This document shows positions 20,413 to 29,846 of a stretch of 34,699 bases of DNA, piece after piece. A model generated the notes under the pieces. It searched no databases and had not been told where the DNA came from. It was given only the letters and a program-made list of their open reading frames with translations. Position numbers and translations under genes: made by a program. Source of the DNA: Dimargaris cristalligena (taxonomy: Eukaryota > Kickxellomycota > Dimargaritomycetes > Dimargaritales > Dimargaritaceae); the NCBI GenBank assembly GCA_027576995.1, contig JANBQC010000204.1, positions 8,080 to 42,778 of the forward strand. Direction: 5' to 3'. The number at the start of each line of letters is the position of its first letter. Within the stretch, counting starts at the first letter, position 1.

Positions 20413-20624
20413 CATTACTCCTAACTAAAAACCAATCGATCATCTCTGCCAGCCCACATGCATAATATGTGTAAAACCTTTTACAGCTGGGTCAATTTAC
20501 ACCCAGGTGTACATTATAGCTCAACCTCATTGTTTGCAGTTACACTCCATTCCTACCCGATTTCTCTAACTCTTGCTTACAAGCATTGTCACTTTTTGGA
20601 ATAGCCGAACCCACCAAAACAGTC

Positions 20625-22005
20625 ATGTCGGCCGATCGTACCAATGCATACAAGTCCCAATCTGTGAGTAGCTCATTTTCCCACCCAAAATCTCCCTCGC
20701 CAAGGGTCATTTCCAGCCCCGGGTGCGATTCAAGCAGTCGCCTTGTGAGATAGCCGCTGCGTCTTTTGAACCCCATCGGCCCTGCCGGTAACTAATGTCC
20801 AAAAATACACATACCTTCCTGCCAATTAAATACAGAATGATACTAGCTTCCGCCGAACCTGGGATCGGGATGAGTTCGAGAAACGAGCCCGGGAGCGAAG
20901 TCGCCTCGAAAGACAGGCCGAAGAGGACGAGGACCGCAAACGGAAAGGTACGATGTTCGCCAATGTATTCTCATTCGTATACGTTTCCACAATCGCCTCT
21001 CTGCCTAATGTGAAGTGACCCCCGCCCTTAAATTTATCCACTTTGTCATCTTTCTTATATCAACCGATTGTTCGGATGCATTCGCTTACCGTGTTTCCTG
21101 TATCACTGCATTAACAGGCCTGCCCCCGTTGGAGCGCCGGCGGCCCGATGAGCGTACACCAGACCGCACACTACTAAAAGCCCGCGAGGGAAAGATGGAT
21201 TTCGAGTCCGCCCTCGGCAAAACCCAAGTCGCTCATATTGCTGGAACTTCGTCTCAACAGCCGGGCTTTTACTGCAAGGAGTGTGACTGTGTACTTAAGG
21301 ACAGCACCGCCTTCCTAGACCATGTCAACGGCAAAAAGCATCAGCGTAATTTGGGAATGTCCATGAAGGTTGAGCGCAGCACACTTGAGCAGGTTCGGGC
21401 CCGGTTACAGATGCTCAAGGCCCGGAAAAAAGTCACCCAGTCGGAATATAGTAAGTTGACTACTGTGGGGCTAGTCTTTATCCAGTGGTGACCTGTTCTC
21501 TTGTGACTGTCGTATCGAACACACCTTTCCCTAATCCTTGACTATTTGGATACTTGGGCTAAAGCGACGCCGTACTTCGCTCATCTGCTTAGCCATTCTG
21601 ACCCATGAACACTCGAATTTATACTCGGTTTTTATCCCATATTCTTTTTCTCCCATTTTCAACCAATAGACATCGAAGAGCGGCTGGCTGACCTTCGGCA
21701 GCAAAGAGTAGACGATAAAAAACGACGGCAGGAGAAAAAGTGGGAAAAGAAAGCTCGGGCGGTCCAGGAGCCCACGTCCAGTATCGGTGCCGTCGATCCT
21801 GATATGGCCGCGCTCATGGGGTACGTTAGCTTTCATACTCGAACCTATAGGCGTGCTGAGATTGGGGGATTGCGTGACAATTCTGTTACAATATATAATT
21901 GATTTACCTAGTACTAATTTTAATGTATTCATCTGCTGGTTATTGCTGTTGTTTTTCACTATTTAACATCATAGGTTTTCTGGATTTGGTACATCCAAAA
22001 AATAG
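20625..22005 (+). CDS. SNU23: Snu23/ZMAT2, U4/U6.U5 tri-snRNP zinc finger protein (apparent frameshift)
   Basis: Exons 20625-20663, 20836-20947, 21118-21450, 21671-21820, 21975-22005; introns of 172, 170, 220 and 154 nt, all GT-AG with TTAAC/CAAC-like branch sites. The frame encodes an N-terminal FRRTWDRDEFEKRARER, then MDFESALGKTQ, and a U1-type C2H2 finger YCKECDCVLKDSTAFLDHVN with GKKHQRNLGMSM after it. A charged helix and the hallmark ending MGFSGFGTSKK follow. These are the ordered landmarks of Snu23/ZMAT2, a component of the pre-B spliceosome near the 5' splice site. Length would be about 221 aa against 199 in human. Odd: in exon 4 the A-run after GAC GAT (21718-21722) has five A's; the conserved downstream frame and the exon 4/5 phase need one more. 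This may be a base-call error or a real mutation. The first exon is short and rests on splice phase. Confidence 0.88.
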
Positions 22006-22642
22006 TATCCTATAAACTTGCACTGTATTGTATATCTCGAGAATGGTCTGACCTTAATCCTGGTGCTGAGTAGGATTTGTTGCTAAAATCAAATAAATAT
22101 TACCAATGTAATTCCCCTTCTCAAGAATTGATAAAATGCCAAAGCAGCCACCATCATGAGAGTCATGTGACTTAAATACCCTATAGTGGGTTAGCACACT
22201 TGTTTGTCCTACCTTTATTTACCCAATTCGTTGTGAGGGGGGAAATTATCGTTTATTGAGGCAGTTTACTTGGGGGACCTGGAGGGGAAACAAGGCTTCG
22301 CCAAAAGGGGAAGCTCGCGTTGGCATTCTATCGACTGTATATAGTGTCCCCCATTCGTTCATTCGTTCATTAGTTCATTTCTCCGTTCCTCGGTTCATTT
22401 CGACGCATTTTCGCCGTGCATCACCCACTAGTGCGTTTCCGATCGTAGGCCACGGCTCAGTTATTGACCACGCCTTACCACCCCCCACCCTCTTCAAAGT
22501 GTTTCGAATACGCTCGGCCGCAGGCCTCCCCCCATTGACCGTCTGCAGCCTTCCTGCCAGTCGCTACCTTTTACCTTTCCGCCAGCCTCGGCGACTTTTC
22601 CCGAATCGCCCGCGCGCCTTCAGTCATTCTCCCCTTCGAACC
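22006..22642. other. Spacer and promoter/leader of RNase Z
   Basis: Contains the SNU23 3' end (AATAAAT near 22090), a TATATAG at 22338-22344 and a short ATTCGTTC direct repeat at about 22350-22378. An arginine-rich open frame continues without stop or ATG into the RNase Z coding sequence. Confidence 0.6.
22338..22344 (+). promoter_or_regulatory. Probable TATA box of RNase Z gene
   Basis: TATATAG about 305 nt before the ATG at 22643. If it is used, transcription starts after about 22365. That excludes translation from the upstream TTG at 22256 and makes the ATG at 22643 the first AUG in frame. Confidence 0.5.
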
Positions 22643-25159
22643 ATGCGGTGGTACTTGGATATTATCACCACCCCCGGGCCCGAAACCGCCCAGACAGCGG
22701 TGATGGTGCACCTACCCAAAGAACGTTACCTGTTTAACTGTCCCGAGGGGTTGCAGCGAGTCTGCTACGAAAACCGCCACCGCATGTTCAAGCTTAACCA
22801 CCTTTTCCTGACCCGCGTCGACTGGGCTTCCATGGGGGGCCTGCCAGGTATGCTGTTGACTATCGGGGACCAAAGTTCCGCCGTCGTTAATTTGGGTGCG
22901 GGTCCCAATTTCTCCCATTTCATGGCTGCCATGCGGTCCTTTATTAACCGGCCCGGGTTTCCGGTCAAAATCACCGAATTTGACGATGCGGGGCCCCAGC
23001 CTGTCGAACCCTACGTAGGGGAACAGCTTACAGTCGTGCCCGTGCTTAGCTACCCTGCCTCTGCCGATTCTGTTATCCGAGAGGAACCAACCGAGTCCAC
23101 CACCGAAGATGATTCGACTTCGGACCGTGCTACTAAACGGTGTCGTCTGGCCGGCTCTAACTCCATTCCCCCTAGTTCCAGCGACCGCTTAGCCCCGATT
23201 AACGAAATTGTCCGCATGATGTTTAACCGTGATCCTAATGCCGCCGGCCGCCGGTACTACCCTTCACTTCTACCCACGTCCCCTCGCCCGGCCGCCCTAA
23301 CTTACATTTGTACGGGCCCCAGCGTCCCCGGTAAATTCGACGTCAAAGCTGCGGAAGCCCTGGGGGTCCCGAAAGGCCGTCTCCGGGGCCAGCTGGTACG
23401 CGGGGAAACCATTGTCTTACCCGACGGTACCGTTATTTCCCCCGATCAGTGCGTGCACCCCGGTCGACCGGGTGCGGTGTTCATCGTTTGCGATTGTCCG
23501 AGTGTAGCCTATATCGACTCCCTCATCAAACAACCGGGCTTCAAGCCGTACTACCGCGATGACTCGACGCACGTGACTTCCGATCGGTCGGTTGACTGCC
23601 TGATTCACAATACCGGTCCGGGGGTATTACAGGATCCCCGCTATCAGGCTTGGATGCACCGGTTTGGAGCCGAAACCCACCACCTAGTCTCGGGGGCCGA
23701 CGTTAACGACGATGCCATTGTGTTCACCGGCAGCGCCGAGGAGCAGCTGGTGCTGAGCAACCTAAGCTCCAATGTATTCCATGGTCCGTTCCAGGCCGTG
23801 AAGCCCGGCTCCAGTTCGACAACCTGGGCCGCCCTCCAACCCCAATTACCGGCCAAGAGTTGCTTACTACGTCCCGAGACGCGGTTCGAATTCGAACCCA
23901 CCCCGGTTTGCCATACCGAAAACCAGATCCAACCCTATAATTATCAGATGCAGGATCGGGTGTCGTCGATTAGCGAACTGATCCAGCCCTTCCAATCTAA
24001 AGTGGCTGAACTCCGGGAGGCCCAGCTCATCCAGTCTCCGAAACGGGACGCGAAGGCCGCTGACATCGCCCCCGATGCCTTCGAAAACCTAGTGATCTCG
24101 CCCTTGGGCACCGGTTCCTCACACCCATCCAAATACCGTAACGTTAGCGCCAACTTAGTCAAAGTACCCACCCGGGGTAATATGCTGCTGGACGTGGGCG
24201 AAAACACCATCGGCCAACTCTATCGCCTATTGGGGGACTCCGCTCGATTCAACCCCATTTTCCAAATGGGGTTCGATGACTTGTTCGCCGACCTACACCT
24301 GATTTATATCTCCCATATGCACGCCGATCATCATCTGGGGCTCCCCAGCATTCTGAACCACTGGTTCCAACGGTCCCAAACCCAGCAGGGCCAGGCCCGC
24401 AACTTGACGGTGATTGGGCCCCAGGCCCTGCTGACTTGGCTAACGGAATACAACATGGTTCAGCCCCTGGGCCTGAGTGACCCCAACCTCCACCTCGTTT
24501 GTACCGAAGCCCTGTTCCCCAGTGGGTTAAATGCCAATGCCGAAACGCGGGCTACTTTGCTCGCCCCACTCCGGACCAGTTTGGGCATTACGGATGTCAC
24601 CGTGTGCCGGGCCATCCACTGTGCCAGTTCCTACTGCGTGGCCCTGGAGCATGAGCAAGGCTGGAAACTGTCCTATTCCGGTGACACACGACCTAACCCG
24701 GCCTTTGTCAGCCTCGGCCGGGACTCTGATCTACTGATCCACGAATCCACCCTAGAGGACGCCATGCAAGCCGAGGCTATCGCTAAACGGCACTGCACCA
24801 CCTCGGAAACCCTCCAAGTGGCCGCGGACATGAACGCCCGCTATACTTTGCTGACCCACTTTTCCCAGCGCTACCCGCGGGCACCCGTGTTCCTAAACGG
24901 CGGGCCCAGTCCGGCCTATTCCGCTTGTGATCCGGAGGGCTTTGTAGGGATACCATCAGTGGGCCCGAGTGCCGCTATTGCGGCGGCCAACCTTAAATTG
25001 GCAATCGACTCCCCCCGCGTGGGAGTGGCCTTTGATTTGATGAGTATTCGCATGGGTGATTTTCCGCAACTCGCCACTTTTATTCCCGCCCTCAAAATGC
25101 TTCACCCGAATATCGAGGGTGAGGCGGCGGAAGATGTCCATATTGACCTTGGTATTTAA
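22643..25159 (+). CDS. TRZ1: Long-form tRNA 3' endonuclease RNase Z (ELAC2/Trz1 type)
   Basis: 838 aa from the first in-frame ATG, close to the length of human ELAC2; single exon. The N-terminal half keeps the degenerate beta-lactamase fold landmarks YLFNCPEGLQR and HLFLTRVDWASMGGLPGM. The C-terminal half carries the catalytic set: PSKYRN loop at 495-500 (CCA anti-determinant), HMHADHH at 558-564 (zinc ligands), SGDT at 679-682, HEST at 700-703, and THFSQRYPRAP from 739. All catalytic positions are present. Known: it cuts the 3' trailer from pre-tRNAs in nucleus and mitochondria. A 129-codon Arg/Ser-rich open extension without Met precedes the ATG and looks like a mitochondrial presequence, perhaps read from a non-AUG start. 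Nothing suggests truncation. Confidence 0.95.
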   Translation: MRWYLDIITTPGPETAQTAVMVHLPKERYLFNCPEGLQRVCYENRHRMFKLNHLFLTRVDWASMGGLPGMLLTIGDQSSAVVNLGAGPNFSHFMAAMRSFINRPGFPVKITEFDDAGPQPVEPYVGEQLTVVPVLSYPASADSVIREEPTESTTEDDSTSDRATKRCRLAGSNSIPPSSSDRLAPINEIVRMMFNRDPNAAGRRYYPSLLPTSPRPAALTYICTGPSVPGKFDVKAAEALGVPKGRLRGQLVRGETIVLPDGTVISPDQCVHPGRPGAVFIVCDCPSVAYIDSLIKQPGFKPYYRDDSTHVTSDRSVDCLIHNTGPGVLQDPRYQAWMHRFGAETHHLVSGADVNDDAIVFTGSAEEQLVLSNLSSNVFHGPFQAVKPGSSSTTWAALQPQLPAKSCLLRPETRFEFEPTPVCHTENQIQPYNYQMQDRVSSISELIQPFQSKVAELREAQLIQSPKRDAKAADIAPDAFENLVISPLGTGSSHPSKYRNVSANLVKVPTRGNMLLDVGENTIGQLYRLLGDSARFNPIFQMGFDDLFADLHLIYISHMHADHHLGLPSILNHWFQRSQTQQGQARNLTVIGPQALLTWLTEYNMVQPLGLSDPNLHLVCTEALFPSGLNANAETRATLLAPLRTSLGITDVTVCRAIHCASSYCVALEHEQGWKLSYSGDTRPNPAFVSLGRDSDLLIHESTLEDAMQAEAIAKRHCTTSETLQVAADMNARYTLLTHFSQRYPRAPVFLNGGPSPAYSACDPEGFVGIPSVGPSAAIAAANLKLAIDSPRVGVAFDLMSIRMGDFPQLATFIPALKMLHPNIEGEAAEDVHIDLGI

Positions 25160-25482
25160 TTTACATTGTACCCCTATATTGTGGGTAGGTGTAGTATCCG
25201 GAATTCAGCTCATTCTGAGTTAATGTAAGCTATTTGTTTATGCAATCAGCTAGCGTTAAACAAATTATAGTGCGATGACAACTGGCTGATTTGGCGGGTG
25301 TTTTTTTTATAAAAAAATTGATATGGGTATATCCATTCTACCCGCTTAGTATAATTTAACTTGTCAACCATATCAGTCGACGCGCAGCTGTTATCAGCCC
25401 GTAACTATTCCTTGAGAAGATACTATTAGATAATAAAACTTCTATACAGGGCTAGAAAATAACCTCCAAGATAATTCCGCTA
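25160..25482. other. Spacer after RNase Z
   Basis: AT-rich 3' region of RNase Z with a T8 run followed by A-rich sequence at about 25301-25318. No gene seen. Confidence 0.5.
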
Positions 25483-25959
25483 ATGTTATATCCCGCTGAG
25501 TTATTCGAATTTTGGTGTGTGCACTCGTCCATAATCTCCCCATTACTAGGAACGTCGAATAAAACCACCGCCATCCATTTGTGGTTAAATGGGGCGCTCC
25601 CTTCAGATGAATATAGCTCAATAGGTACTCGGCGCACTCCAGTAGAATTATCCAACTATGGATTTTTAGGGAAAATATGGGTAGATAAATCCACGGGCTG
25701 TCATATTCACCGCTTACAACTGTGGAGAACATCTAGTTATATTTTGCATATTACATCCCAATCGCGCGTTCCACCCTTCTTGCATTTTGTGGGCCAAGAC
25801 CAGTGTATATTAGCGCAATGTGGTCGTTGGATATTGCACGGGGATATTTTTGTTATAATTGATGTATATACCGGCCAAAGCACTCGGGAATGGGATACTA
25901 CCTACTCTGGCCTACCAACTCGTCGCCTATGGCTAAAACACTTTGAGTATAAAAACTAG
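25483..25959 (+). CDS. Hypothetical protein or gene relic, 158 aa
   Basis: An ATG-started frame of 158 aa that could extend upstream to an acceptor-like TACAGGGCTAG near 25455, where it begins KITSKIIPLML. The text is protein-like, with alternating beta-strand segments such as GFLGKIWVDKSTGCHIHRLQ and GDIFVIIDVYTGQSTREW, reminiscent of a propeller blade. No complete domain is recognised, and codon use is AT-rich, unlike the neighbouring RNase Z. There is no TATA box, and the minus strand also has open frames here. It may be the last exon of a decayed gene. It lies between RNase Z and arm 2 of the duplication and is followed by a perfect hairpin. Confidence 0.35.
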   Translation: MLYPAELFEFWCVHSSIISPLLGTSNKTTAIHLWLNGALPSDEYSSIGTRRTPVELSNYGFLGKIWVDKSTGCHIHRLQLWRTSSYILHITSQSRVPPFLHFVGQDQCILAQCGRWILHGDIFVIIDVYTGQSTREWDTTYSGLPTRRLWLKHFEYKN

Positions 25960-26009
25960 CAGTCAACATTAAGGATTTTAGTAGCGACCCCTAAATTGAG
26001 CCCTCTAGG

Positions 26010-26043
26010 TTCGATAGGGGTGGGCACTCTCACCCCTATCGAA
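26010..26043. repeat. Perfect 13-bp inverted repeat (hairpin)
   Basis: TTCGATAGGGGTG at 26010-26022 and its exact reverse complement at 26031-26043 enclose an 8-nt loop. It lies 51 nt after the stop of the 158-aa ORF and about 180 nt before arm 2. It could be an RNA hairpin or a symmetric protein-binding site; nothing decides. Confidence 0.9.
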
Positions 26044-26313
26044 GTCGTTGGTTTGTATTTGATGCGCCGCGGTATAGAATAGTTTAGTAACGGATGTCTT
26101 CATTTGGTACACGCTCTGCCCAATTTCACAATGAGAGGTCTTTTGGTGGAGGTGGGTTTTGCGAGTAGAAAATGGATATCTTGATCACTCTCACACTGGC
26201 CTGTTATTAAAATCTTAATATGGGTGAACGGTGACCAAGTTCTGTATAAGGTTTTACACAAATTATGTGTTTGGGTAAATATGCGGGGGATTCTTTTTTA
26301 GTTAGTAGCATCA

Positions 26314-26569
26314 CTTTTGCCTTATCCGACGGATTTTTCGTTATGCCGTCTGGTCGGACAACTACTCCTATATTCGACAAGAGTCCCTAATGGTATGTTT
26401 GGTGCATGGGGGGTCTCCTTGTTTTTCCGAACTATCGGAATGGGTGGCATAGGAATATCATTCGATATGTTTAATTTCTATACTTTGCTACTTCTGGTGG
26501 TGCCTTGCGGCTATGGGCAGTACTTGTTGGCAAGTATATAGAGGTCGAAAAGGCATGTGGTAACGAGAA
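26314..26569 (+). repeat. Near-identical 255-bp island, arm 2 copy
   Basis: Counterpart of 20158-20412 with only about three substitutions (one A/G at the PYPTD codons and two T/C near the right end). The hydrophobic 74-codon frame of 26317-26541 is kept, but here it lacks the ATG of arm 1 (the codon reads otherwise), which weakens the case for a protein. Confidence 0.8.
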
Positions 26570-26913
26570 CGAGAAGCTCAGAATAACTGTACACTTGAAT
26601 ACTCGATGGCAAGGGCCACTCGCCCACCCTGCAAAATGGGTTGCGGGATCGACTGCCTTGCTAAACGACAAAGGCCGGAAATACATAAGACACCGGATAT
26701 CCATTGGAGCGGGGGCCGTGGGTAGGTAGGTGGATGGAGACTCTCTCTCTCTATGCTCCCCCTCCTTCGAACAGTCACTCCAACAAACTGGTCATGAAGT
26801 CATGGCCTGAAATTCGTGTCAACCTATAATAGCCACAAATAAAAATAACCAAGCGCTGTGCCCAGCTATCGCATTGGCTGGCCAGAATCTTTTGGTATTT
26901 TGGATCATTCTCC

Positions 26914-27047
26914 CTCCATCTTGGGGTGGTTTAAGTTCAACGAGGCCGATGATCGGCGCCCCATGAGCAGCGGATATCTCCTCCATTTTGAGGTGGTTTG
27001 GGTTGAATAGCGAGGCGAAGGATCGGGCTCCTACGTACAGCGGATAT
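26914..27047 (+). repeat. Two tandem copies of a 67-bp unit in arm 2
   Basis: Units 26914-26980 and 26981-27047 both run from CTCCAT through GGTGGTTT, GAT(C)GG and CAGCGGATAT. Arm 1 has a single unit at the equivalent place (minus strand, about 19685-19755), so the duplication happened in arm 2 after the arms parted. Confidence 0.75.
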
Positions 27048-27475
27048 TCTCCGAATGCTGGCTTCCCAGCCAATCGGAATACCAAGTTGAAAAGGCAACG
27101 AGGGGAGTTGCTGCTGCTTACTGCACAGGGCTACGCCTAATAGAATCGCTGGGTTTATAGGCCGCAGCTTGTGGCCATCGCGGTAGGAATAGCCCAATAT
27201 TAAAGGATCCCTGTTAACAGAGTGATAGATGACTCGACCCAATGGCATAGATCGGGAACACCTCCCCGATTCTTTTGGTGGAACGGTCCCCAATTCTCGT
27301 TTGCAAGGCACCTGTAAATATTGTATACCCGTACTCCATAATTTCCTTGGAATGGCGAGGGCCAAGGCTGCTTACGGCCTTTACTTTTCCCGGCAGGCGC
27401 AGGTGCTATTCTTCCTGCCCGTATCTCTCTCTCTCCTTGCTCGCCTGCACTCTCCCCTCTGGCGCCCGTCCCCAA

Positions 27476-27484
27476 TATATAAAC
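27476..27484 (+). promoter_or_regulatory. TATA box of F-box gene copy 2
   Basis: TATATAAAC in the block CGTCCCCAATATATAAACC, 182 nt before the ATG at 27666. It is conserved with copy 1 although the gene it serves is broken, so the break may be recent or the promoter may still drive a transcript. Confidence 0.72.
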
Positions 27485-27665
27485 CGGCCATTTCCCCCCA
27501 TATTAATTACATGCACCACCTACCCCCAACCCGCCATATTCCAGCCGACATTCGACTTCCCTTTTGTTACTTTGCGCCTCACAGCTGTCTTCGACCGCCA
27601 AGTTTTGCTCGCCGTTATCCGCCCTTTTCATTCCAACCCTCCTCCTGGATTGTCGCCTATCGACG

Positions 27666-29243
27666 ATGAAGTCGTACTTTGTTCCTGTCACTCTGTTAAG
27701 CCTGGCCCTGGCCCACAGTGCTGTCGGCCGCCCCCAGCCCACTGGCGTATACCCTTCGGAAAATGAAGTCAATACTGCCGCAGATCAATATCAATCGGGC
27801 GATATTTCCAAGGCAATTCCTCTTAGCAGTGGCACGCAGGCCGAAGCTTCCTTCGAAAATGGGGGTACTCATGGTAACCCCCGTTATAAGTTTGCAACTC
27901 TTCCCCAAGAAATTCGCGAAGACATCTATAGAAACATGGATGTAAATAGCCTTTTGCGCTTATCAGAAACCAATCGGTAATTTAACAAAAACGTCAAAAC
28001 CGATCCAAACAAGCGGGAATCTATAGAAGTAAGTCTACCGGGTTTATCCGATACGCTCCGCCGGTCACTCTACCTTTCAGCACACTATCATCCGTGCCGG
28101 AATCTCTAATTTGATTATGCGCTTTTGAATTCCAAGCATGTGTTCCAGATATTTGTATATCAAATCCATTTCTACCCCCATCGACTAATCCCCGTTTTTA
28201 ATCACTACATGTTGCTGACCTGCACCAATTCCTGGATTGTCTACTGCTGAAAAGATGGCTAAAACCATGGTTAAAAGCGTCGACAATGTGATATCGAATC
28301 CCGGCCCCTTGAATATGAAGGGAATGAACACCCTTCTTCCGATGCAGTCGACGGATGCATTCAGGGACAAAAACTGGCTTGGAGAAATGCGCGTTTTCTA
28401 GAATGGGATAAGGCTCGAGGAATTTTCGGAGGAATCTAAGGTAGCTATGGCGAAAATCGAAGCGGAATGGGAGTATTTGGACTACACTGGATTAAACAGC
28501 GACCAGAAGCGTGTACCATTTCCTGCATTATATTTCTTGGAAGTGCAGTCTGAGAAGTCTATTATCAAGTTATTCGATAAGATAATATCTTTTTTATCTC
28601 TTGACAGCCCGCCGGCCTATGGCCCTGAGAACGATGTTCTTAATGAAGAGCAGCCCGAACTTATATCGGAATCTGACCCCAAACTCATTCTCAAATGACA
28701 AATGATAGTTAGCATATTTGCGGTCCTTGCCACGATCGGCAAATTTACCATTTTGATCGAATTGCTGGAGTTGGTTGAGCAGCATTCTCCAGATTTGTCC
28801 GAAGTGTTACAAGCGTACGCGACGTTATTGCGTTGGCAATATTACAATCCCATCGACTATCCAGAGATTCAAAAAGACCACGCATTCACGTATGACTGCC
28901 GGTATGCTGAGTCATTGGGACTCCCAAAGGCCATGACTATATGCCAATTGAAAGGTACGGGGAAAAACGGGTCCCCAATATTCTAAATGATTGGACTGCT
29001 TGTGGATATGTATACTTCTCTCTCGGCACCAGTCGCAGCTACGATGCCACACCCAAGTTGGCCTTCCGAGTCCATCGCCCGACTGCCAATCCACTAATCG
29101 AGGACAACAAACTCGGGGAACTCAATGAGAGTTGGCTACTTCATAACCATCTTAAAGAACAAGCAGAGTTGGTGAAAAATCAGCCAAGTAACGAAAGTCC
29201 AGAGCCTGACCCATACGGTAGTCCATATGGCGGCCCACTTTGA
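27666..29243 (+). pseudogene. Broken F-box-family gene with signal peptide, copy 2
   Basis: ATG at 27666 opens a signal peptide almost equal to copy 1 (YFVPVTLLSLALAHSAVG), then an F-box start (LPQEIREDIYRNMDVNSLLR, LSETNR) cut by TAA at 27978-27980. Homology with copy 1 continues after the stop in changing frames: VSLPGLSDTLRRSL near 28035, GLSTAEKM near 28235, an open piece at 28447-28698 with PALYFLEV, another at 28702-28986 with LLRWQYYN and YDCRYAESLGL, and a last one to 29243 with LAFRVHRPTAN and LVKNQP. Several in-frame stops and at least two frameshifts separate them. This is a non-functional or at best truncated copy (104 aa). The last segments are useful for reconstructing the family's domain order. 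Confidence 0.8.
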
Positions 29244-29846
29244 TGACGACTTCGACTGATTGCAGCCTGATGGAACTTACAAATTTTCTACTGAATAAAA
29301 CCAAACCCTACCCATGCCCCGGCTCTATCCAAAGATATTTCCACTATGTTTATTTTCCCGCTCCCTTCGCACATTAATAAACGTTTAAGGTTATGTTTAT
29401 CCGACACTAAGTCACTGCTACTTATGGTATATGTTAAATATTTAAGATTTATAAATTTGGAGGTCTTAGAGGGTGAAATGCAAGACTGCTGCATTGATCG
29501 CCAATTCCTCATACCCTTCAGACAAAGAAGTGGGTGAAGTTCAACGCACCTGCGTAGATATCGGCCCCGATCGGTCCGGCGGGAAAGATGGTCAGGGTTT
29601 GCTCCGAGTCTATCTGGCCCAGCGAAGTTGTTTTCCGATTTTTTATGTGGAATGAATACATTCGCTTCATATGCAAAAGCATTCATAAGTGAATTATAAC
29701 TTAAGGTTAAAAAATATCGGAAGATCATAAGTGAGATCTTTATTATAATGTTAAAGGGGTATGTGAAACTCCATGAATAACGCTAGACCGAATCGTACAA
29801 TGCATACAGAGAGGACTCAGGAAGACACGTAAAAAAGGGGTTATAT
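29244..29846. other. Spacer: 3' end of repeat arm 2 and 3' flank of SED5
   Basis: Convergent 3' ends of the broken F-box copy and SED5. AATAAA at 29376-29381 belongs to the former and has a counterpart in arm 1. No gene is supported; the minus-strand 146-codon frame over 29288-29728 lies across the repeat edge and lacks an equivalent in arm 1. Confidence 0.5.

Larger units (their letters stand above)
16953..20505 (-). repeat. Arm 1 of a diverged large inverted duplication
   Basis: The minus strand of this segment aligns along its length with the plus strand of 26220-29541. Shared in order: a TGTA-AAGGTTTTACACA edge, a near-identical 255-bp island, a CAATGGCATAGA..CGGGAACACCT block, a GGCCATCGCGGT block, a TATA promoter, the F-box gene and its 3' flank with AATAAA. 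Outside the island the copies differ by frequent substitutions and small indels. The arms are about 3.5 and 3.3 kb, separated by about 5.7 kb holding SNU23 and RNase Z. Boundaries are by eye and good to a few tens of nt. Confidence 0.88.
19061..20624. other. Upstream region of F-box copy 1 and of SNU23
   Basis: Divergent intergenic region. It holds the TATA box of the F-box gene at 19241-19249, a CT-rich leader, blocks conserved with the other arm, the 255-bp identical island (20158-20412), the arm's inner end near 20505, and then the short SNU23 promoter. Several long open frames in 19223-19927 are byproducts of the compositional bias here and lack support from the paralogous arm. Confidence 0.55.
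26220..29541 (+). repeat. Arm 2 of the diverged large inverted duplication
   Basis: Aligns in reverse with 16953-20505. Carries the same succession: edge sequence, 255-bp island (26314-26569), conserved upstream blocks, TATA box, broken F-box gene and 3' flank with AATAAA at 29376-29381. Compared with arm 1 it has an extra tandem 67-bp unit in the upstream region and numerous indels. Beyond about 29541 similarity stops. Confidence 0.88.

Noticed and set aside
20540..20776. 78-codon minus-strand frame with protein-like text
   Set aside because: Lies across exon 1 and intron 1 of SNU23 on the other strand, has no domain and no supporting signals.
21709..21731. A 23-nt GT...AG intron that would restore the SNU23 frame
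   Set aside because: Far shorter than every other intron here (154-267 nt) and without a branch site; a 1-nt indel in the A-run is simpler.
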